The notes below the pieces were generated by a model, which was not told where the DNA came from, did not search any database, and was given only the letters and a program-made list of their open reading frames with translations. Below, in pieces: positions 8,423-16,232 of a stretch of DNA of 38,291 bases. Location: the NCBI RefSeq assembly GCF_001189245.1, contig NZ_LFIQ01000095.1:13327-51617 (forward strand). The letters are read 5' to 3'. Origin of the DNA: Bradyrhizobium pachyrhizi. GTDB taxonomy: Bacteria; Pseudomonadota; Alphaproteobacteria; Rhizobiales; Xanthobacteraceae. The position numbers were made by a program, and so were the translations under genes. How positions within the stretch are numbered: the first letter of the stretch is position 1; every line of letters starts with the position of its first letter.

Positions 8423-8947
8423 ATGAAACGCAAGCTATCGAGCGAGGCGACGGCCGCCTGGATCCGCCTGATGCGGGTGCCGAGCCGGGTGCTGGACTGC
8501 GTCGAGCAGGATTTGAAGAAGGCCGGTTTTCCGCCGCTCGCCTGGTATGACGCCTTGCTCGAGCTGTCCCGCGCGCCGTCGGGCGAGCTGCGCCCGGTTG
8601 AGCTCGAGCGCCAGATGCTGATCCCGCAATATTCGACCTCGCGGCTGATCGACAAGCTGGTCGACGAGGGGCTCGCCGCCCGCCGCGAATGCAAGATCGA
8701 CAAGCGCGGCCAGTTCGTCGAGATCACCGAGGCTGGACGCGAGCTGCAGAAGCGGATGTGGAACGCCTATTCCGCCGCGATCGACAAGCATGTCGGCTCC
8801 AAATTATCCGACGCCGACGCAACCAGGCTGTGCGGTCTGCTCGACCGGCTCGGCTGCGCCTGCGGCGACGCCAAGGGCGACGTCAAGAACGAGACCAAGG
8901 CTGATAGCAAGGCTGCGCCCGCGCGAGACGGCGTGCCTGCCCGATGA
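8423..8947 (+). CDS. MarR family transcriptional regulator
   Basis: A 174-residue winged-helix regulator. After two N-terminal helices (AWIRLMRVPSRVLDCVEQDL) comes the helix-turn-helix with LRPVELERQMLIPQYSTSRLIDKLVDEGL, about residues 53-83, and a wing with KIDKRGQFVEITEAG. The final helix carries CGLLDRLGCACGD, three cysteines in a short stretch that might respond to oxidants or electrophiles. The last 25 residues are a low-complexity K/D/A tail. It is divergent from the GST gene, so regulation of GST by thiol-reactive ligands is a reasonable inference. The initiator methionine is the first in frame. Confidence 0.88.
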   Translation: MKRKLSSEATAAWIRLMRVPSRVLDCVEQDLKKAGFPPLAWYDALLELSRAPSGELRPVELERQMLIPQYSTSRLIDKLVDEGLAARRECKIDKRGQFVEITEAGRELQKRMWNAYSAAIDKHVGSKLSDADATRLCGLLDRLGCACGDAKGDVKNETKADSKAAPARDGVPAR

Positions 8948-8962
8948 TATTGCTGATTCCAT

Positions 8963-8990
8963 CATCCGCAGCCGTTGTGGCTCGCGGATG
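8963..8990 (+). terminator. Stem-loop after marR-like gene
   Basis: CATCCGCAGCC pairs with GGCTCGCGGATG with one bulged base and a 5-nt loop, 15 bp after the MarR stop codon. A T-tract is lacking, so it may act as an RNA end-stabilising hairpin or a weak terminator before gshA. Confidence 0.45.
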
Positions 8991-9040
8991 TCCCTGCCAC
9001 CGCGCGCCTTCGATCGAAGCGCCCTTGAGTTGGATTATCT

Positions 9041-10411
9041 ATGGCGCGTGACCAGATCGACATGACGCCGCTGCAGTCGCGCGACGAACTCGTGGCGTGG
9101 CTTGAAGCCGGCGTGAAGCCTGAGTCCGAATTCCGGATCGGCACCGAGCACGAGAAGACTCCGTTCACGCTCGAGGGCCATCAGCCCGTGCCCTATGAAG
9201 GCGCCAAGGGCATCGGCGCGCTGCTCGAGGGCATGAAGCTCTTGCTCGGCTGGGAGCCGATCATGGAGCGCGGCAACATCATCGGCCTTTATGACGTCAC
9301 CGGCGGCGGCGCGATTTCGCTCGAGCCGGGCGGTCAGTTCGAACTGTCGGGCGCGCCGGTCGAGACCGTGCATCAGACGCAGTCGGAATTGATGGCGCAT
9401 CTGGCGCAGGTGCGGGAGATCGCAACCCCGCTCGGGATCGGCTTCCTCGGCCTCGGCATGACGCCGTCCTGGTCGCGCGCGCAGATCCCCGTGATGCCCA
9501 AGGGGCGTTACAAGATCATGCGAAACTACATGCCGAAGGTCGGCAAATACGGCCTCGACATGATGTTCCGGACCTGCACGGTGCAGACCAATCTTGACTT
9601 CTCCTCCGAAGCCGACATGGTGAAGAAACTGCGGGTGTCGCTGGCGCTGCAGCCGATCGCGACCGCATTGTTCGCCAACTCGCCGTTCACCGAAGGCAAG
9701 CCCAACGGCTTCCTGTCGTTCCGTTCCGAGATCTGGCGCGACACCGACAATGCGCGCAGCGGCATGGTGCCGTTCGCGTTCGAGGACGGCATGGGCTTCG
9801 AGCGCTATGTCGATTACGCGCTCGACGTTCCGATGTATTTCGTCAAGCGCGGCGAGGAATATATCGACGTCTCCGGCTCCTCGTTCCGGGATTTCTTCGC
9901 CGGCAAGAATGCCGCCTTCCCGGGCGAGCGCCCGACCTTGTCGGACTGGGCCAATCACCTCTCGACGATCTTCCCCGAGGTGCGGTTGAAGCGTTACCTC
10001 GAAATGCGCGGCGCCGACGGCGTGCCGTGGGGCCGGCTGCCGGCGCTGCCGGCGTTCTGGGTCGGGCTGCTCTACGACAATGACAGCCTCGATGCCGCCT
10101 GGGACATCGTCCGCCACTGGACCGCGCCGGAACGGCAGGCGCTGCGCGATGACGTGCCGCGTTTCGGCTTCAAGTCGCGGATCAAGGACCGCTATCTGTT
10201 CGAGATCGCCAAGGAGTGCCTGATCCTGTCGCATGCCGGATTGCGGCGGCGCGGCCGGATCGATCATTTCGGACGCGACGAGAGCCGCTTCCTCGAACCG
10301 CTCGAGCGCATCATCGAAGCCGGCCGCTCGCCGGCGGAGGAGATGCTGGAGAAATTCAACGGCCCCTGGAAGGGCTCGGTGGAACCGGCCTACCTGGAAT
10401 ACGCCTTCTAA
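9041..10411 (+). CDS. gshA: Glutamate-cysteine ligase (plant/proteobacterial type)
   Basis: A 456-residue ATP-dependent ligase joining L-glutamate and L-cysteine, the first and limiting step of glutathione synthesis in the cytoplasm. It has the GshA type-2/plant signatures: FRIGTEHEK near residue 30, the glycine-rich YDVTGGGAISLEPGGQFELSGAP near 84-107, and GFLGLGMTPSW near 137. Further on are MRNYMPKVGKYGLDMMFRTCTVQTNLDF and the C-terminal RYLEMRGADGVPWGRLPALPAFWVGLLYD. Length is typical of the alphaproteobacterial enzyme. The start MARDQIDMTPLQSRDEL matches the usual opening. Glutathione synthetase (gshB) is not in the window. The nearby GST would use the product. Confidence 0.93.
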   Translation: MARDQIDMTPLQSRDELVAWLEAGVKPESEFRIGTEHEKTPFTLEGHQPVPYEGAKGIGALLEGMKLLLGWEPIMERGNIIGLYDVTGGGAISLEPGGQFELSGAPVETVHQTQSELMAHLAQVREIATPLGIGFLGLGMTPSWSRAQIPVMPKGRYKIMRNYMPKVGKYGLDMMFRTCTVQTNLDFSSEADMVKKLRVSLALQPIATALFANSPFTEGKPNGFLSFRSEIWRDTDNARSGMVPFAFEDGMGFERYVDYALDVPMYFVKRGEEYIDVSGSSFRDFFAGKNAAFPGERPTLSDWANHLSTIFPEVRLKRYLEMRGADGVPWGRLPALPAFWVGLLYDNDSLDAAWDIVRHWTAPERQALRDDVPRFGFKSRIKDRYLFEIAKECLILSHAGLRRRGRIDHFGRDESRFLEPLERIIEAGRSPAEEMLEKFNGPWKGSVEPAYLEYAF

Positions 10412-10449
10412 TCCCCGCTTGGGCCCCAATCCGGGCGTGAGGCGCGCGC

Positions 10450-10478
10450 GAACGGCGGTGGTGTCGCACCCGCCGTTC
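10450..10478 (+). terminator. GC-rich hairpin after gshA
   Basis: GAACGGCGG at 10450-10458 pairs perfectly with CCGCCGTTC at 10470-10478 over an 11-nt loop, 38 bp after the gshA stop. It has no U-tract. Confidence 0.4.
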
Positions 10479-10501
10479 ATCCGCCGTACAGGTTCATGGC
10501 G

Positions 10502-10546
10502 TTCAAATGACGCCCCGCGAAACGCGCGGGGCTGCGCGAATTTGAA
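10502..10546 (+). promoter_or_regulatory. Nested stem-loop in the 5' leader of the PAN-domain gene
   Basis: An outer stem TTCAAAT/ATTTGAA (10502-10508 with 10540-10546) encloses an inner GCCCCGCG/CGCGGGGC stem (10512-10519 with 10525-10532). The outer stem ends 9 nt before the ATG at 10556, where a ribosome site would sit. It could be the gshA terminator or an RNA structure limiting translation of the PAN gene. Confidence 0.45.
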
Positions 10547-10555
10547 AGCAATCTC

Positions 10556-11110
10556 ATGGAGATAGGCCGCCTCTTTAGGGCGTGTGTGGTGATGTTTGCG
10601 GTCATGATGGCTGCTGTCGTCGCGCGCCCGGCACTGGCGCAGACCAATTTCGACCGTCCCGGCGGCGACTATCTCAATGCGCCGGTGACGACGGGCGATC
10701 CGGCCGATTGCGCGCTGACCTGCGAGCGTGACCGCCGTTGCCGCGCCTGGAGCTTCAACTATCCGACCGATACCAACAACAGCGCGGTGTGCTGGCTGAA
10801 GAGCACGGTGCCGGCACGGGTGCAGAACGTCTGCTGCGTGTCCGGGGTGCGCGGCGCGGGCGTGGTCGAACCGCGCAACGGCGCCATCGAAACCTCGATC
10901 GATCGCCTCGGCGGCGACTACAAGAATTTCGAACTGAAGAGCAGCGACGGCGACGAGGCCTGCCAGGCCGCCTGCACCGCCGACAACAAGTGCCGCGCCT
11001 GGACCTACGCCCGGCCCGGCTATGCCGGCCGCGACGCGCATTGCTTCCTGAAGAAAGAGATCAAGCCGCCGCGCCGCAAGGCGGGGTTCACGTCGGGCGT
11101 GGTGCGGTGA
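10556..11110 (+). CDS. Exported protein with two tandem PAN/Apple domains
   Basis: A 184-residue protein with a signal peptide (hydrophobic residues about 8-27, cleavage after ARPALAQ). Two homologous modules of about 70 residues follow. The first starts FDRPGGDYLN and carries CALTCERDRRCRAWSFNY; the second starts IDRLGGDYKNF and carries CQAACTADNKCRAWTYARPG. Each ends in a cysteine-bearing W/F-LK motif (CWLK, CFLK). This is the PAN-domain cysteine layout, a fold used for protein or carbohydrate binding in the periplasm or at the surface. No enzymatic domain is attached. The stem-loop before the start may affect expression. Its partner is unknown. Confidence 0.82.
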   Translation: MEIGRLFRACVVMFAVMMAAVVARPALAQTNFDRPGGDYLNAPVTTGDPADCALTCERDRRCRAWSFNYPTDTNNSAVCWLKSTVPARVQNVCCVSGVRGAGVVEPRNGAIETSIDRLGGDYKNFELKSSDGDEACQAACTADNKCRAWTYARPGYAGRDAHCFLKKEIKPPRRKAGFTSGVVR

Positions 11111-11114
11111 ATCC

Positions 11115-11202
11115 GTAGCCCGGATGGAGCGAAGCGTAATCCGGGACCGCGCTCACCGCGGATGGGCCTGTCCCGGATTTCGCTGCGCTGCATCCGGGCT
11201 AC
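11115..11202. repeat. REP-like palindromic element, copy A
   Basis: 88-bp inverted repeat with perfect 12-bp outer arms GTAGCCCGGATG/CATCCGGGCTAC and inner complementary arms (AATCCGGGA/TCCCGGATT). It is located in the convergent gap after the PAN gene. Nearly the same element occurs at 12146-12228, and a degenerate half at 16840-16916. Confidence 0.85.
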
Positions 11203-11213
11203 GCGACGACAGG

Positions 11214-11780
11214 CTACTCCGCCGCCAGCACCGTAATCTCCGGCCACAGCGCCTTCCAGCGCGCCGCCTTCGTCACATAGTTCGCCGGCGAAAAATTGGG
11301 GGTTCGGTTCGGCCGCACGATCATGCCGGCGACATCGTCGAAACCGTTCGGCGCATAGACGTCGTAGCCGCACGTGGTGCGACGGATGCCGATCTGCGTG
11401 TTTTCGGTGAGGAAGCGATCGATGCCGTCGGTCGAACGCGACAGCGCCGGGTAGGGCAGGCCGTGCTTGTCGGGATACCAGAGATGGACGCGGGCTTGGT
11501 TGCGCACCTCGATCGCAACACCGACATGGCGAAGCCGTGCCTTGAGCTCGCGGATCACCGCGTCCTCGGCCTCCCACGAGATATCCGGATCGAAATAGAA
11601 GATGTCGTGGTCGCTGATGCCATGATCGGGCGGCCGGCCGGTCAGCGCGTTCCACACGGTCTGCACCAGGCAGCCGGCGACCAACCACGCATCGGGCAGA
11701 CCGAGGCGGTACAACTCGTCGGTGATGGCTTGATTGGCCGGGTTGCGCAGCGCCGCGGTGAGGAATTCGTCCTGGGTCAC
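11214..11780 (-). CDS. Nucleotidyltransferase family protein
   Basis: A 188-residue protein of the NTP_transf_6-like family. The N-terminal part (LGLPDAWLVAGCLVQTVWNALTG) is the nucleotide-binding helix-strand. SDHDIFYFDPD near residues 56-66 supplies the paired aspartates expected for metal-dependent nucleotidyl transfer. RVHLWYPDKHGLPY and the C-terminal FSPANYVTKAARWKALWP are family signatures. Start is a GTG overlapping the stop of the upstream MmcQ/YjbR gene by 3 bases (GTGA arrangement), so the two are translationally coupled. The biological substrate of this family is not established to my knowledge. Confidence 0.85.
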   Translation of the reverse strand: MTQDEFLTAALRNPANQAITDELYRLGLPDAWLVAGCLVQTVWNALTGRPPDHGISDHDIFYFDPDISWEAEDAVIRELKARLRHVGVAIEVRNQARVHLWYPDKHGLPYPALSRSTDGIDRFLTENTQIGIRRTTCGYDVYAPNGFDDVAGMIVRPNRTPNFSPANYVTKAARWKALWPEITVLAAE

Positions 11781-12133
11781 GACGAGGCGGTCGCGTCGTA
11801 GCCCCGGACCGCCTTCTTCGACGCCAGCGTGCGCCAGTGCCGGCGCAGCAACGGCTCGACGGTGGCGCGGTTGGCCTTCGACAGGCGGATCAGGACCATC
11901 GGGTAGTCGCGGTAATGATCGGTGAAGTAGAACACCTTGGGCTGATGCTCGACCAGCATGTCGCGCTCATCCGGCGGGACGCCCGGCATCACCAGGCTGT
12001 CGCCGTCCTCCTTGAGCCGCACCAGCATCTTGTTGCGTACCTTCAGCGCCGGCGTGCCGTAGGAAGAGCCGTCCTCGACGTCCGGCCACGCCAGCGCGAT
12101 GTGCCTGATGTCGTCGAAGGTCACCGCGATCAT
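11777..12133 (-). CDS. MmcQ/YjbR family DNA-binding-like protein
   Basis: A 118-residue protein of the CyaY-like-fold YjbR/MmcQ family, with the typical segments TFDDIRHIALAWPDVEDGSSYGTPALKVRNKMLVRLKEDGDSLVM, then FYFTDHYRDYPMVLIRL and the C-terminal LLRRHWRTLASKKAV. Family members are annotated as DNA-binding-like, but the biochemical role is unclear. It is the first gene of a two-gene operon with the nucleotidyltransferase (overlapping stop/start). The REP-like element at 12146-12228 sits just upstream, between this gene and lepB. Confidence 0.85.
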   Translation of the reverse strand: MIAVTFDDIRHIALAWPDVEDGSSYGTPALKVRNKMLVRLKEDGDSLVMPGVPPDERDMLVEHQPKVFYFTDHYRDYPMVLIRLSKANRATVEPLLRRHWRTLASKKAVRGYDATASS

Positions 12134-12145
12134 CCCACAAGGAAT

Positions 12146-12228
12146 GTAGCCCGGATGGAGCGAAGCGAAATCCGGGACATCTTGCCGAGTGGGAGATCCC
12201 GGATTGCGCTGCGCTCCATCCGGGCTAC
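12146..12228. repeat. REP-like palindromic element, copy B
   Basis: 83-bp inverted repeat with the same perfect 12-bp arms as copy A. The inner sequence differs mainly in the central loop. It ends 4 bp from the lepB stop codon and begins 13 bp upstream of the mmcQ-like start, so it occupies almost the whole gap between two same-strand genes. It may end lepB transcription or stabilise its mRNA. Confidence 0.85.
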
Positions 12229-12232
12229 GCGT

Positions 12233-13003
12233 CTACTGCACCGAGGTGAAGAAGCGGGCGAGTCGGAAGCCTGAGAGCCAGGTCCAGACCGGCTGGCTGC
12301 GGATGCCGAGGTCCCAGGAGCCGACCACGGCGTCGGCGCGGCCGATCAGATTGTCGATCGGCAACAGGCCGACACCGCCGTCGCGCACCGGTACGCGGCT
12401 GTCGGCAGAATTGTCCCGGTTGTCGCCGAGCACGAACAGTTTGCCCGGCGGCACCGTCACCTCTTGGGTGTTGTCGAGCCGGCCGTTGTCGCGGATCTTG
12501 AAGATCGCGTGGTTGACGCCGTTCGGCAGCGTCTCGATATAGCGATACGCCTCCTCGCCGCCGCCGCGATCATCTTCGGCGAAGCCGGTGCCGTCGGGCT
12601 TCAGCGTCGCCGGATGATCGTTGATGAAGAGCTGACCCTGCCGCATCTGGATGCGGTCGCCGGGCAGCCCGACCACGCGCTTGACCCAGGCCTGCGAGCG
12701 GTCGCCCGGCCAGCGGAACACGACGACGTCGCCGCGCTTCGGCGTCTCCCCGAACACGCGGCCGGTTTCCGGCAGCGTGATCTGGATCGGCAGCGAGGCC
12801 GCGCCGTAGCCATAAGGATATTTCGAGGCGACCAGCGCGTCGCCGATCAGGAGCGTCGGCTCCATCGATCCCGACGGCACGTAGAACGGTTCGGCGATCG
12901 CGCCTTTGGCGAGGAACACGACGGCCACGATCGCGGCCAGTTGCACGGCCTGCCCGCGCCAGCTGGTCGGCTTGGCCGTCACGACTTCGTTTCCGCTGCT
13001 CAC
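12233..13003 (-). CDS. lepB: Signal peptidase I
   Basis: A 256-residue membrane-bound serine protease that removes signal peptides from exported proteins. One N-terminal transmembrane helix (about residues 19-36) precedes the catalytic serine in PSGSMEPTL (Ser46). The catalytic lysine is in WVKRVVGLPGDRI (Lys108), and GDNRDNSADSR is the conserved box E. Start is GTG at 13003: it overlaps the tldD stop TAG by one base and has a GGAGG ribosome site inside the end of tldD. An in-frame ATG 76 codons upstream would run through tldD in another frame and is rejected. The two genes are translationally coupled. A further lepB copy may exist elsewhere in the genome. Confidence 0.93.
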   Translation of the reverse strand: MSSGNEVVTAKPTSWRGQAVQLAAIVAVVFLAKGAIAEPFYVPSGSMEPTLLIGDALVASKYPYGYGAASLPIQITLPETGRVFGETPKRGDVVVFRWPGDRSQAWVKRVVGLPGDRIQMRQGQLFINDHPATLKPDGTGFAEDDRGGGEEAYRYIETLPNGVNHAIFKIRDNGRLDNTQEVTVPPGKLFVLGDNRDNSADSRVPVRDGGVGLLPIDNLIGRADAVVGSWDLGIRSQPVWTWLSGFRLARFFTSVQ

Positions 13004-14433
13004 TAGCCCGTTCCTCCGACCGTAATCCGTTCCATCCTGAGCGTCGGCTGGCCGACGCCGACCGGCACGCCCTGGCCGTTCTTGCCGCAAGTGCCGATTC
13101 CCGTATCCAGCGCAAGATCGTTGCCGATCATGGTGATCCTGTGGAGATCGGTCGGTCCGTTGCCGATCAGCATGGCGCCCTTCAGCGGCGCGCCGAGCTT
13201 GCCGTTCTCGATCTTGTAGGCCTCGGTGCACTGGAACACGTACTTGCCCGAGGTGATGTCGACCTGGCCGCCGCCGAAATTGGCGGCGTACATGCCGTTC
13301 TTCACCGAGGCGATGATCTCGGCCGGGTCGCGGTCGCCCGACAGCATGTAGGTGTTGGTCATGCGCGGCATCGGCACATGGGCATAGCTCTGCCGCCGAC
13401 CGTTGCCGGTCGGCTTCATGCCCATCAGCCGGGCGTTCTGGCGGTCCTGCATGTAGCCGACCAGAATGCCGTCCTCGATCAGCACGGTGCGGTTGGTCGG
13501 CGTGCCCTCGTCGTCGATCGACAGCGAGCCACGGCGCGAGGCCATGGTGCCGTCGTCGACCACGGTGACGCCCTTGGCCGCGACCTGCTGGCCCATCAGG
13601 CCGGCAAAGGCCGAGGTCTGCTTGCGGTTGAAATCGCCCTCGAGCCCATGGCCGACGGCCTCATGCAACATCACGCCGGGCCAGCCGGCGCCGAGCACGA
13701 CGTCCATCTCGCCGGCAGGCGCCGGCACCGATTCGAGATTGACCAGCGCCTCGCGCAGCGCGCCGTCGGCGGCGTCGCGCCAGGCCTTGGTCTCGATGAA
13801 GCGCGCATAGCCTTCGCGGCCGCCATAGCCCTTGCTGCCGCTCTCTTGGCGGTCGCCCTGGCCGGCGACCACGGAGATGTTGACGCGTACCAGCGGGCGG
13901 ATGTCGCGATAGCTCTCGCCGTCGGGCCGCAGGATCTCGACCACCTGCCAGGTCGCGGTGAGGCTGGCGGAGACCTGCCGCACCCGCGGGTCCTTGTCCC
14001 TGACATAGGCGTCGATCTCGCCGAGCAGCTTGACCTTGGCCTCGAATGCCGGCCCATCCAGCGGGTTCTCGTCGCCATAAAGCTTGATGTTGGTGTGGGC
14101 CGGCGCCGCGGCGAAAGTGCCAGCATAGCCGCCGCGCACGGCCGCGACCGCATCGGCGGCGCGGATCAGCGCCGGGATCGAGACGTCGGAGGAATGCGCA
14201 TAGCCGACCGCGTCGTCCTTGACCGCGCGCAGGCCGAAGCCCTGCGAGGTGTCATAGGTCGCCTGCTTCAGCCTTCCGTTGTCGAACACCAGCGCCTCGG
14301 TCTGCCCGAACTCCAGGAACAGCTCGCCGTCGTCGGCGCCTTCAAGGCCGCGGGACACCTCGCGGCGGACGGCATCGCGGTCCAGATTGGCGCGGTCGAG
14401 CAGGGAGGTCGTGGCGGGATTGGTCATGGTCAC
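13003..14433 (-). CDS. tldD: Metalloprotease TldD
   Basis: A 476-residue zinc protease subunit of the TldD/PmbA (TldE) family. The active-site motif HEAVGHGLEGDFNRK (HExxxH) lies near residues 255-270. Other family blocks are LDRANLDRDAVRREVSRGLEGADDGELFLEF at the start, TSGKYVFQCTEAYKIENGK and MIGNDLALDTGIGTCGKNGQ at the end. TldD works as a heterodimer with TldE, which is not in this window, in peptide maturation (microcin B17 processing, CcdA degradation in E. coli). The start ATG at 14433 is the natural opening. It overlaps lepB by one base. The upstream 267 bp to the HxlR gene contain no supportable gene. Confidence 0.94.
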   Translation of the reverse strand: MTMTNPATTSLLDRANLDRDAVRREVSRGLEGADDGELFLEFGQTEALVFDNGRLKQATYDTSQGFGLRAVKDDAVGYAHSSDVSIPALIRAADAVAAVRGGYAGTFAAAPAHTNIKLYGDENPLDGPAFEAKVKLLGEIDAYVRDKDPRVRQVSASLTATWQVVEILRPDGESYRDIRPLVRVNISVVAGQGDRQESGSKGYGGREGYARFIETKAWRDAADGALREALVNLESVPAPAGEMDVVLGAGWPGVMLHEAVGHGLEGDFNRKQTSAFAGLMGQQVAAKGVTVVDDGTMASRRGSLSIDDEGTPTNRTVLIEDGILVGYMQDRQNARLMGMKPTGNGRRQSYAHVPMPRMTNTYMLSGDRDPAEIIASVKNGMYAANFGGGQVDITSGKYVFQCTEAYKIENGKLGAPLKGAMLIGNGPTDLHRITMIGNDLALDTGIGTCGKNGQGVPVGVGQPTLRMERITVGGTG

Positions 14434-14700
14434 TCCGACGCAATGCGATTGCTTGGCGATTCCTCGTCATCCTTGCCTGAAGCGCAACTGATTGCCAGTG
14501 GGGAACCCGGAAGCCAGGGATTTCGGGGAATTGAAGCAGAGACGAGCGGAAAACTCATCTTACAACCCGGAAACCTGTACCCGTCCCGGTTCAGGCCCGG
14601 ACGGCGATCACCAAACATAGTGGTTGGGGTGGCAAACCGGGAGTGCCTGCGACTATGCGGTCGATCACAGTGCCCCGTCGGGCTCCTCACCTTGTCGTCA

Positions 14701-15156
14701 TCACCTTGAGCGCCGATCCGCCTTCAGCGGCTGGCTTTCGCGCTCGGCTGCATCGCCCGATTGCGGCTTCGGCTGCGCGGTGCCCTGCGCCGAGGTCGGA
14801 AAGCCATGCTCCTGCGCCCAGCGGTACAGCTCGTCGAACACCGGCTTGAGCGCCTTGGCCGACGGCGTCATCTCGTACTCAACCCGTGGCGGCACCTCGG
14901 GATAGACCGTGCGCTTGACGAGGCCGTTGGCCTCGAGATCGCGCAGCTGTGTGGTCAGCATGTGCTGGGTCACGCCGGGGATCGACTGGCGCAGCTCGCC
15001 GAACCGGCGCTTGCGCTCGACCAGTTGCCAGAGGATGTCGCCCTTCCATTTCCCGGCCAGCACCGACAGCGCGCGATGAAATTGCGCCGACAGGTCGCCG
15101 TTGCACGGTTCGGACGCCGCCGGAGGCTCGGCAGGCTCAATAGTCATCTTTTTCAT
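14701..15156 (-). CDS. HxlR family transcriptional regulator with a single cysteine
   Basis: A 151-residue winged-helix regulator. The HxlR core is residues about 22-115: ALSVLAGKWKGDILWQL, FGELRQSIPGVTQHMLTTQLRDLEANGLVKR, then the wing with PRVEYEMTPSAKAL. The only cysteine (Cys18) is just ahead of helix 1, where redox-sensing HxlR/HypR proteins place theirs. The last 30 residues are a polar, proline/glutamine-rich tail. It is divergent from the DoxX-DsrE-TlpA set, 134 bp between the starts. Three near-identical direct repeats overlap its start region and are possible binding sites. Redox sensing is inferred. Confidence 0.88.
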   Translation of the reverse strand: MKKMTIEPAEPPAASEPCNGDLSAQFHRALSVLAGKWKGDILWQLVERKRRFGELRQSIPGVTQHMLTTQLRDLEANGLVKRTVYPEVPPRVEYEMTPSAKALKPVFDELYRWAQEHGFPTSAQGTAQPKPQSGDAAERESQPLKADRRSR

Positions 15157-15200
15157 ACTACCTCACAAAAAGCATCCTACTTGTTCTTTTCATCTTACTC
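15154..15200. promoter_or_regulatory. Three direct repeats in the HxlR/DoxX divergent promoter
   Basis: CATACTACCT (15154), CATCCTACTT (15173) and CATCTTACTC (15191) share CATNYTAC-like cores spaced 19 and 18 bp apart. The first contains the hxlR-like start codon. Spacing close to two helical turns suggests same-face binding of a regulator, probably the HxlR protein itself. The evidence is pattern only. Confidence 0.4.
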
Positions 15201-15290
15201 CCGAATTTAGTGCACCGAAAGCCGCGGGCCAGCCGCCGATCGGTCGGGTGGCCGCGCGGCCCGGCCTTACGAACAACTCGGGAGTCATCA

Positions 15291-15683
15291 ATGTCAGTTG
15301 CAGTTGCCGCGGCGCCGTCGCGCTGGAAATCCGTCAGCCTCTGGGTCGTCAGGGGACTGCTCGCCTTGGCCTTTGCCGCTGCGGGCGCCGCCAAGCTTTA
15401 CGGCGTGCCGATGCTGGTCGAGAAATTCGAACACATCGGGCTCGGTCAATGGTTCCGCTACTTCACCGGATCGCTGGAGCTGCTCGGCGCGGTCCTGATC
15501 CTGCTGCCCCCGGTCGCGGCGTTCGGCGGCGTGCTGCTCAGCTGCATCATGGTCGGTGCCACCATCAGCCATCTGTTCGTGATCGGCGGCTCGCCGGTGC
15601 CCGCCCTCGTGCTGCTGACATTGAGCGCGATCGTCGCCTACGCCAAGCGCAGCCAGTTCGCCCTGCTCGCGAGCGCGCCGTGA
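15291..15683 (+). CDS. DoxX family membrane protein
   Basis: A 130-residue inner-membrane protein with four predicted helices (about residues 17-35, 58-75, 79-97 and 101-118). It has the DoxX motifs RGLLALAFAAAGAAKLYG and FTGSLELLGAVLILLPPVAAFGG. The ATG at 15291 follows a GGGAG ribosome site; in-frame ATG/GTG codons upstream would extend into the promoter. DoxX proteins are thought to take part in membrane-linked redox or sulfur/thiol metabolism, and in Mycobacterium a DoxX protein forms a complex with superoxide dismutase and a sulfurtransferase. Here it is the first gene before an exported DsrE-like protein and a TlpA-like thioredoxin. Confidence 0.88.
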   Translation: MSVAVAAAPSRWKSVSLWVVRGLLALAFAAAGAAKLYGVPMLVEKFEHIGLGQWFRYFTGSLELLGAVLILLPPVAAFGGVLLSCIMVGATISHLFVIGGSPVPALVLLTLSAIVAYAKRSQFALLASAP

Positions 15684-15684
15684 A

Positions 15685-16197
15685 GTGAGCGCGATGCGAG
15701 TCTCTCGCCACAAGCTGACGGTCGTGACCGGGCTGGTGCTGGCCTTCGCGGTGCCGTTCGCCGCGACAATGCTGCTCACCGGTTCGGTAGCGGCGGTCTC
15801 CAAACCCGAGCCGAAGAAGCCGGAGCCGCGCGTGCACCACCTTGTGTTGCCGATCAACAGCGACGATCCGGCCACGATGCGGGCGCTGATCTCGACCGCG
15901 CTCAACCTCCCGAAATATTATCGGGAGCGCAACGAGCCGTTCGAGATCGAGGTCGTCGCCTACAATACCGGCGTCCATATGCTGCGCGCCGATACCTCGC
16001 CGGTGAAGGATCTGTTGCGGGTGGTGCGGGGGCTCACGCCGGACATCCGCTTCGTGGTCTGCGAAGCCACCAAGCTCGGCATGGAGCGCGCCGAGGGTCA
16101 TCCGCTGGTCCTGCTCGATCATGTCGACCTGGTGCCGAACGGACCCGGGCGCATCATCGAATTGCAGGAAGCCGGCTGGTCCTACATCCGGTCCTGA
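15685..16197 (+). CDS. Exported DsrE-like protein
   Basis: A 170-residue protein with an N-terminal hydrophobic segment (about residues 11-33), either a signal peptide or a membrane anchor. A DsrE/F-like domain follows: RVHHLVLPINSDDPATM, then FEIEVVAYNTGVHML and DIRFVVCEATKLGMERA. The only cysteine, in RFVVCEATKLG, falls at the position used for persulfide or thiol chemistry in DsrE-type proteins. Unusually for this cytoplasmic family, the domain would sit in the periplasm. Start is GTG at 15685, one base after the doxX stop; an ATG at 15694 is an alternative. It is 35 bp before the TlpA-like gene, in one operon. Confidence 0.75.
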   Translation: MSAMRVSRHKLTVVTGLVLAFAVPFAATMLLTGSVAAVSKPEPKKPEPRVHHLVLPINSDDPATMRALISTALNLPKYYRERNEPFEIEVVAYNTGVHMLRADTSPVKDLLRVVRGLTPDIRFVVCEATKLGMERAEGHPLVLLDHVDLVPNGPGRIIELQEAGWSYIRS

Positions 16198-16232
16198 GCG
16201 AGGTGACGATCAAGCCGAGCGGAGAACTTGTC

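Noticed and set aside
12233..13231. A 332-residue version of signal peptidase I
   Set aside because: The extra 76 residues run out-of-frame through tldD. The GTG at 13003 with its own ribosome site and one-base overlap with the tldD stop gives a normal LepB N-terminus.
14430..14690. An 86-codon minus-strand ORF between tldD and the HxlR gene
   Set aside because: Its translation shows no hydrophobic or domain pattern, it overlaps the tldD start, and codon use is unlike the neighbours. The 267-bp gap is left as intergenic.
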